From: Clostridium sp. BJN0013
Lineage (GTDB): Bacteria > Bacillota > Clostridia > Clostridiales > Clostridiaceae
Assembly (NCBI RefSeq): GCF_040939125.1
Contig: NZ_CP162495.1
Span: 62,001-126,000 of the forward strand
DNA: 64,000 nt
Reading direction: 5' to 3'
Position 1 is the first letter of the stretch. Every line of letters begins with the position of its first letter. Shown piece after piece: positions 59,596-64,000 of the stretch. The position numbers and the translations under genes were made by a program. The notes beneath the pieces are model-generated. The model searched no databases, was not told the DNA's origin, and was given only the letters and a program-made list of their open reading frames with translations.

Positions 59596-60891
59596 ATGTG
59601 CAAATGTATATACTGTAATTCAGAAGATTTATCAGTTTCAGATATTATTTCATATGCTTTAACTGGCACTAAATTAACGAGAAGATTTGTTTGTCATAAA
59701 CACAATGCTTTTACAAATGACAACTTTGAAAAAAGAGCAATTTCAAACCTCGACTTTTTTAGAAGTTCATTAGGATTATCGGATAGAAAAGGTGCTGAAA
59801 TAAAATATAAGGCTAATGTTATCATAGACGGAATAACTATTCCCAACATTTCAGTCAGTGGAAGAAAGTCAATTTATGAGGATAAAAAACGGTTATTTCC
59901 AACAGAAGAAAACGGAAAAAAAGTTTTGGTAGGCAACATTGAAAAGCTCAAACAAAAAAAAGATGTTGTTACAGAAGAAATAAAACTATTGGATATGAGC
60001 GACGTAGTTGTGAGTGTTACATTTTCAATAGAGGAATTATTTGCTTCTGATGAAATGCTACATACTGTTGCTAAAATCGCATACGAATGGTTTTGTGCCG
60101 TTAATGAGATAAATGAGTTTGTTCCAGAATGTTATAAAGAGATTGTAGATAGTATTTTAATGGAGCAACCAATAAAGGATGTTGTTGAAATTGTTGTTGA
60201 TGGAAATCTTGATTATGCTCTAAAAGATATTTGTCATTTGGGTAGTCATGGTTTGTTTGAATATGTTGATACAAATGGGTGTCGATATGTGATATATAAT
60301 TTTTGGGGTATTATTTATTATAAAATCCGAATTTGTAATACGGGTTTTCCGAATACAGATATTTGCAACTGCTACAATCTCTATTTATATAATTTAGATG
60401 GCGATCAATCTCGAACGGTATTTGGAACAATGGGAAAATCAAATTTTATTTCTATGCCTGCACGAGAAGCGATAAAACAGTATCATAAAGTATATTCGCA
60501 AAAATTAGAACAGCTTGTAAAAACGATTGTGTTATCTCTTAGAAAAACCAAAGTATTAGTTGATGAATTGAGAAAAGCGCTTTATACATATAAACAACCG
60601 CCCCACGATTTCGCAAGACTTGTTGACTATGAAGATAATGACAGGGTAATGGCTATTCGAATAATATTTTTTTTGCTTGAACACGAGGACGAATATATAT
60701 TTGACAAGACCTATAACGAAAATCTAAAGCAACTTTTAGGGATAGATGATACCCTGATTTTTGATGTTGAGGAAAATAAGACTTATGTAAAATATCTTTT
60801 AGATTTACATGAGAAGAGTGTTTTGAGCAGTAATATTGAAAATGGATTATCTCTATTTGATAGAATATTTGCGAATGAACAATCTAAATAA
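59596..60891 (+). CDS. Cargo protein with N-terminal HNH-like zinc domain
   Basis: 431 aa, ATG-type start (ATGTGCAAATG; GGGAGG upstream). The first 55 residues, CKCIYCNSEDL, SDIISYALTGTKLTRRFVC and HKHNAFTNDNFEK, match the layout of HNH endonuclease zinc fingers (CxxC ... vCxxHN..f...E). The remaining ~370 residues are unknown, with no membrane segment. Base composition is AT-rich compared with the element's core genes, indicating separate acquisition. A defence nuclease is the most attractive reading but is unproven. Confidence 0.6.
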   Translation: MCKCIYCNSEDLSVSDIISYALTGTKLTRRFVCHKHNAFTNDNFEKRAISNLDFFRSSLGLSDRKGAEIKYKANVIIDGITIPNISVSGRKSIYEDKKRLFPTEENGKKVLVGNIEKLKQKKDVVTEEIKLLDMSDVVVSVTFSIEELFASDEMLHTVAKIAYEWFCAVNEINEFVPECYKEIVDSILMEQPIKDVVEIVVDGNLDYALKDICHLGSHGLFEYVDTNGCRYVIYNFWGIIYYKIRICNTGFPNTDICNCYNLYLYNLDGDQSRTVFGTMGKSNFISMPAREAIKQYHKVYSQKLEQLVKTIVLSLRKTKVLVDELRKALYTYKQPPHDFARLVDYEDNDRVMAIRIIFFLLEHEDEYIFDKTYNENLKQLLGIDDTLIFDVEENKTYVKYLLDLHEKSVLSSNIENGLSLFDRIFANEQSK

Positions 60892-60945
60892 AAAACAACG
60901 GGGCGCGGCAGCCAATTCATGGCCACCGCGCCCCGTTGTTTTTAT
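60892..60945 (+). terminator. Very strong terminator after the cargo genes
   Basis: AAAACAACGGGGCGCGG pairs with CCGCGCCCCGTTGTTTT around 17 nt. It isolates the cargo from the convergent genes to the right. Confidence 0.85.
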
Positions 60946-61065
60946 GGGTGCAGTTTTAAATATCAGTTACGGAGTAGAACGTCGTTTTTGAGGGGTTAGG
61001 TATAAACACCTCACTCTATGAAAAACAAGCTGAAAACACCGCATGATATAAGACTTATTTCGCCC

Positions 61066-61431
61066 CTATTGCGTAACAAGGGTGCGTCTTTTTCTCATGC
61101 GCTTGGCTGCTTGCCTGTTGGTAATTCGTTTGCGGCAATTTGGGCAATATTTCACGTTGTTTGAGCTTGACGCAAAGGGCGCGCCGCACACCAGGCACCG
61201 CCGTTTGTCCTCGGCGGCGTAAAGCTCTGTATATAATACTTTATCAAGGGGCAGAACGCCGTCGCGAAACCATTTGCAAAGCAGGGAATATGAAATAAGC
61301 TGCGGACATATATGCTCGTCCCCGTCGTCAAGCAATATACAATTCCCGCCAAAGCAGTTGCAGCACTCTTTTTTCACAAGGGCGTTTACCCGTCTGCTTT
61401 GGGGCGGCGTCAGCCGTTTTATTTTGCTCAT
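61066..61431 (-). CDS. Cysteine-rich VLP-domain protein
   Basis: 121 aa from an ATG at 61431 overlapping the stop of the TnpW gene (ATGA). KIKRLTPPQSRRVNALVKKE, CCNCFGGNCILLD, the CPQ..SYSLLCKWF segment and VLPLD, then a zinc ribbon CLVCGAPF ... YCPNCRKR and a basic tail. Common in Firmicutes mobile elements; probably DNA-binding. Confidence 0.85.
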   Translation of the reverse strand: MSKIKRLTPPQSRRVNALVKKECCNCFGGNCILLDDGDEHICPQLISYSLLCKWFRDGVLPLDKVLYTELYAAEDKRRCLVCGAPFASSSNNVKYCPNCRKRITNRQAAKRMRKRRTLVTQ

Positions 61432-61640
61432 ACCTCGTCGGCAGCGAAAAAAACACATTTCGCAAACTCCATTTCGGTCATGCTTTCCACTTTCGCAAGG
61501 GTACGGGTGGCAAAGTCCTGCATTTTCCCGTCCATAAAGGGCAAGGCGGCTTTCATACTTACAATAACCCCCTGTCTGCTCCCTGTCATGTAAATGCTCA
61601 AAAGGTTTGTTTCCTCAACGGTAAATTTTTTCATGCTCAT
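61428..61640 (-). CDS. TnpW-like transposon-encoded protein
   Basis: 70 aa. KKFTVEETNLLSIYMTGSRQ, VIVSMKAALPFMDGKMQDFA and RTLAKVESMTEMEFAKCVF match TnpW family proteins of Tn1549/Tn4451-like elements. ATGA overlaps at both ends couple it to its neighbours. Role unknown. Confidence 0.85.
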   Translation of the reverse strand: MSMKKFTVEETNLLSIYMTGSRQGVIVSMKAALPFMDGKMQDFATRTLAKVESMTEMEFAKCVFFAADEV

Positions 61641-64000
61641 ACCTCCAAATCGTGATTTTTCTGTTTTGCGGTTTTCTTCTGTGCTGCCCGTTCCTTATAA
61701 GCTTTTAGCTGCGCCCGGATAGAGGGCTTTTCTTCCGGCTTGCCGACGCGCTCCTTATCGGCTTTGATTGCATTTGCAAGGTCAATAAGGGAAATAGGTT
61801 CACCCGCTTTTGCTTTCTGCTCCAATTCTCCTACGGTGGGCGTCTGCGGTGTGTTGTTGATAATCCCGTCAAAATTGTTGTCGTTCTGCTCTACGGTATC
61901 CTCAATATGCTTCAAATAATTTTGGGGCTGCTCAACCGCTACGGCAAAAGCCCGTGTGCCATTCCCCATGATGTAATATTTTCCGTCCTCCGAATTGTGA
62001 TGAATGCCATACCCGGCTTCTTTCATTTGTTCCATGCTCATAGAGGTTAAGCGGAAGCTGCCGCGCGGTGTTGTGATTTTCTCCCCGGTCAAAAATTCGT
62101 CCGGGGTCAGTTCTTTTTGCCGCTCTTGCAAAAACTCTGGTACTTGCCGATAGCCGAAACTGTCAACATAATGGGCGGCGTCCTGCCCGTTCTGATAAAG
62201 CACCACCACGTCGGAAACGGAAAGACTATGTCCCTTAAAATCTTTCGGGTGGTCGATATTGAAACGGATATAAATATCTTCAAGGGAAGTTCCCTGTGTA
62301 AGGGGCGCGGAATAGATAAGGTCATAGTTCGCCGGGTCAACCATGTTTCCCGCCGCTTGCAGACGGTCATAAGGCTCAAAGCGCAAATTCCGCGTTTCGT
62401 CGCCATGCTTTAACTGATAAATGGAATAAGTATCTTTGTCCTGCTCGGCTTCCTGCGTCGGCTGTTCAACGTCGTCGGTTTGCTGCTGTGCTTGCGGCGG
62501 TTCCTGCGGTTTTGCCTTTTCTGCCCGGATATGCGCTCTCTGTAATTCCGTAGGCTTTTCCCCGGTGAGGGGCTGAATGGCTTTTATATAATTTGCAGCA
62601 AAATAGGCATTATCGGTAAGCTGCCGCTGCCATGCTTCGGCGTTGGGTGACCAACGAAAACCGTTGTTTTTAAGCTCTGTCCGCGTCGCTTCGCCCGGCT
62701 TTTCCTCAAAAAAGATTTGCAGACGGTTGACTTCGGTATTGGCTTCTACCTTACCGCCCGCAAACTCCCAACCAACATAGCCGACGGTCTGTTTCTGCGA
62801 TAAATCCTTTATACGGTTTTTCAAGCGTCGTATCTCTGCGCTGTTATTTGATAACGCCCATGTAGGATAGGGCTTGCCCTCAAGATGATAACCTTGCGCC
62901 ATACTCGCTTTCAGTTTTTCAATGTTTTCCGGCGACAAATGAGGGCAGCCGTCAAGGGTTTTGTTCTTGCGGTAATAGGCGTTTACGGCTTTCATGGTTT
63001 CCTGTGATTGCTCCAAGCCCACAAGTTTGCTTTCCAACTTCTGAACGGCTTGCGGGTCGTCCGCGCTGATACCGCCCATGCCCGTACTGCGGATTTTGTC
63101 AAGCAATCCCTGTATTTCCTGCCATTCACCCCAATTTCTATCACGGGCGGCGTTCTGTTTTTCTTTCTGTCTAACGGGGAAATTACTGCCCCCCGCAATC
63201 AGGATAGAGGGAACGCGGGCGTCAATAGAAAATCGGCTATTCATGTTTGCTGCAAGTTTCCGGGAATAGGTATCAAGCAAGCTGTCGATTTTCTCATGGT
63301 ATATAGGGTCAACTCGCTTTTTCTGCCGTTCTGCAAGCGCGGCGACTTCCTCTACATACTGCCGGTATTCAGCCGTTGCGCTGCCCGGTTTATAATCATA
63401 AAAGCTGTTTGCGTCTTTTGCGCGGCGGGCGGCTGTTTCGTTGATAGAGTAAAACTGAACGACGGGCTGTGTTTGTTGCTCCGCCGCAGGTTGCGGCTCA
63501 TCGCTGCGTTGTTCAACCTTGTTTTGGGGCTGTCCGGTCTGTGGCGGCTCCGGTGTAATTTTTTGCTCCTGTTCCTCGGATTTTTCCGACATTGCTTGTT
63601 CCATATGCTGCTCCTTTTGGATTTCCGCAAAATGCCCGTCAATGGTGTCAATCAGCGTCGCGGCGGTACTGCGGATTGTTTCAAGAGAGCTTTTCAGTTC
63701 CGCAAGCTCACGCCCGCTGCTCCACCCGGCAACATATCCGAAAGAGTAGTCCGACGTATCAAGCCCGTAATACTGGCATACGGTATAAGCGACGCTTTCC
63801 GCTTGTACCTCGCGGGTACGACGGTCTGGACGTTCCGGCGCGTCCCGGTCGGTGTCATGTAGGGTTGCATGGGCGATTTCGTGAATGGCGGTTTTGATGT
63901 TCTGTAATTCACTCATGCCCTCATTGATTACAATGCGGCGTTCTTCATAATTGCAGCGGCCTTTGGTGCTGTCGTCCATACTCTCAAAGGTAATGTCAAA
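61637..64000 (-). CDS. Large multidomain element protein (ArdC-like metalloprotease, YodL and DUF4316-type), 5' end outside window
   Basis: The frame is open to the window edge (residues FDITFES precede the Met at 63979), so the start is missing. Near the beginning, TAIHEIAHATLH with a downstream Glu (QAESVAYTVCQYYG) is a zinc protease core as in ArdC-type antirestriction proteins. A Gln/Pro-rich linker follows. Later come a FEEKPGEATRTELKNNGFRW domain and the YodL domain (YQLKHGDETRNLRF to FKGHSLSVSDVVVLYQNG). The C-terminal GYGIHHNSEDGKYYIMGNG region is DUF4316-like. Such proteins are expressed on entry into a recipient and may protect incoming DNA. Confidence 0.8.
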   Translation of the reverse strand, partial: FDITFESMDDSTKGRCNYEERRIVINEGMSELQNIKTAIHEIAHATLHDTDRDAPERPDRRTREVQAESVAYTVCQYYGLDTSDYSFGYVAGWSSGRELAELKSSLETIRSTAATLIDTIDGHFAEIQKEQHMEQAMSEKSEEQEQKITPEPPQTGQPQNKVEQRSDEPQPAAEQQTQPVVQFYSINETAARRAKDANSFYDYKPGSATAEYRQYVEEVAALAERQKKRVDPIYHEKIDSLLDTYSRKLAANMNSRFSIDARVPSILIAGGSNFPVRQKEKQNAARDRNWGEWQEIQGLLDKIRSTGMGGISADDPQAVQKLESKLVGLEQSQETMKAVNAYYRKNKTLDGCPHLSPENIEKLKASMAQGYHLEGKPYPTWALSNNSAEIRRLKNRIKDLSQKQTVGYVGWEFAGGKVEANTEVNRLQIFFEEKPGEATRTELKNNGFRWSPNAEAWQRQLTDNAYFAANYIKAIQPLTGEKPTELQRAHIRAEKAKPQEPPQAQQQTDDVEQPTQEAEQDKDTYSIYQLKHGDETRNLRFEPYDRLQAAGNMVDPANYDLIYSAPLTQGTSLEDIYIRFNIDHPKDFKGHSLSVSDVVVLYQNGQDAAHYVDSFGYRQVPEFLQERQKELTPDEFLTGEKITTPRGSFRLTSMSMEQMKEAGYGIHHNSEDGKYYIMGNGTRAFAVAVEQPQNYLKHIEDTVEQNDNNFDGIINNTPQTPTVGELEQKAKAGEPISLIDLANAIKADKERVGKPEEKPSIRAQLKAYKERAAQKKTAKQKNHDLEV

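Larger units (their letters stand above)
51356..64000. mobile_element. Integrative conjugative/mobilizable element, left part
   Basis: G+C content rises sharply compared with the flanking chromosome. Genes in order from the tRNA are int, xis, HTH, sigma-like factor, KTR protein, MarR/GNAT, XRE, oriT region, mobC, relaxase, accessory genes, Cys-rich VLP, TnpW and a YodL/DUF4316-type protein. This is the style of Tn916/Tn1549-like gut Firmicutes elements. The conjugation genes and right end lie outside the window. Confidence 0.8.

Noticed and set aside
63008-63862. 284-aa open frame antisense to the YodL/DUF4316 protein
   Set aside because: A long shadow frame in GC-rich DNA; the opposite strand carries clear conserved domains.

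Overview
The window looks like a chromosomal segment of an anaerobic, spore-forming Clostridium (sensu stricto). It is AT-rich, uses GGAGG-type ribosome binding sites with frequent GTG/TTG starts, and carries a GerA-type spore germination receptor operon. It also has a two-component/ABC peptide-type module and two arginine tRNAs. The gene content resembles the C. ljungdahlii / C. kluyveri / C. carboxidivorans relatives, but the species cannot be fixed from the sequence.

Region 1 (1-14.6 kb) is the late part of a contractile-tailed prophage. It runs from an ORF6N antirepressor through a baseplate plug, a hub/lysozyme, a Gp138-like spike, a gp25-like wedge (frameshifted), baseplate J, DUF2612 and a long tail fibre with an SGNH hydrolase domain. 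A small cassette flanked by two identical 41-bp terminator repeats follows. The lysis block is holin - amidase - DNA methyltransferase - LLH holin. Region 2 (14.6-20.5 kb) is a defence-type cargo island. It has Vsr, a C5-methyltransferase and a HaeIII-family endonuclease (predicted GGCC), then a NA37/YejK-like nucleoid-associated gene broken by a 1-nt A-tract frameshift. A membrane-anchored protein of unknown family comes next, and then a two-repeat CRISPR remnant without cas genes.

Region 3 (20.5-26.5 kb) is a graveyard of insertion sequences (IS3-, IS4-like and ISAs1-type remnants) around an HTH regulator, an MFS transporter and a small membrane protein. Region 4 (26.5-30 kb) is a thiazole/thiamine operon, thiS-thiF-thiG-thiH-thiE. 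thiF is reduced to its two ends, and the leader has a strong terminator hairpin but no recognisable TPP riboswitch. Region 5 (30-51 kb) is ordinary chromosome. It holds tRNA-Arg, a frameshifted LysR gene, GtrA, an FRG-domain protein, a metallophosphoesterase, a response regulator/sensor kinase/ABC transporter set, and a gerA-C-D-B operon split by an IS110-family element with a structured upstream non-coding region. Phosphatidylserine decarboxylase, a TetR gene with a nonsense codon, a UbiB-like kinase, a phasin-like protein, a second tRNA-Arg and tadA complete it.

Region 6 (51.36 kb to the right edge) is the int-proximal part of an integrative conjugative/mobilizable element. It is clearly richer in G+C, and it sits immediately 3' of a tRNA-Ser(CGA) gene that is preceded by a broken 5' copy of itself. 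It carries integrase, excisionase, an HTH protein, a sigma-like factor, a MarR/GNAT pair, MobC and relaxase with a candidate oriT, a two-gene cargo including an HNH-like protein, a Cys-rich VLP protein, TnpW and a large ArdC/YodL/DUF4316-type protein cut by the window end. Disrupted genes are unusually frequent for one window (gp25-like, NA37, LysR, TetR, thiF). At least two disruptions are single-base losses in A6 tracts, so base-calling error, phase variation and true decay all need to be separated.
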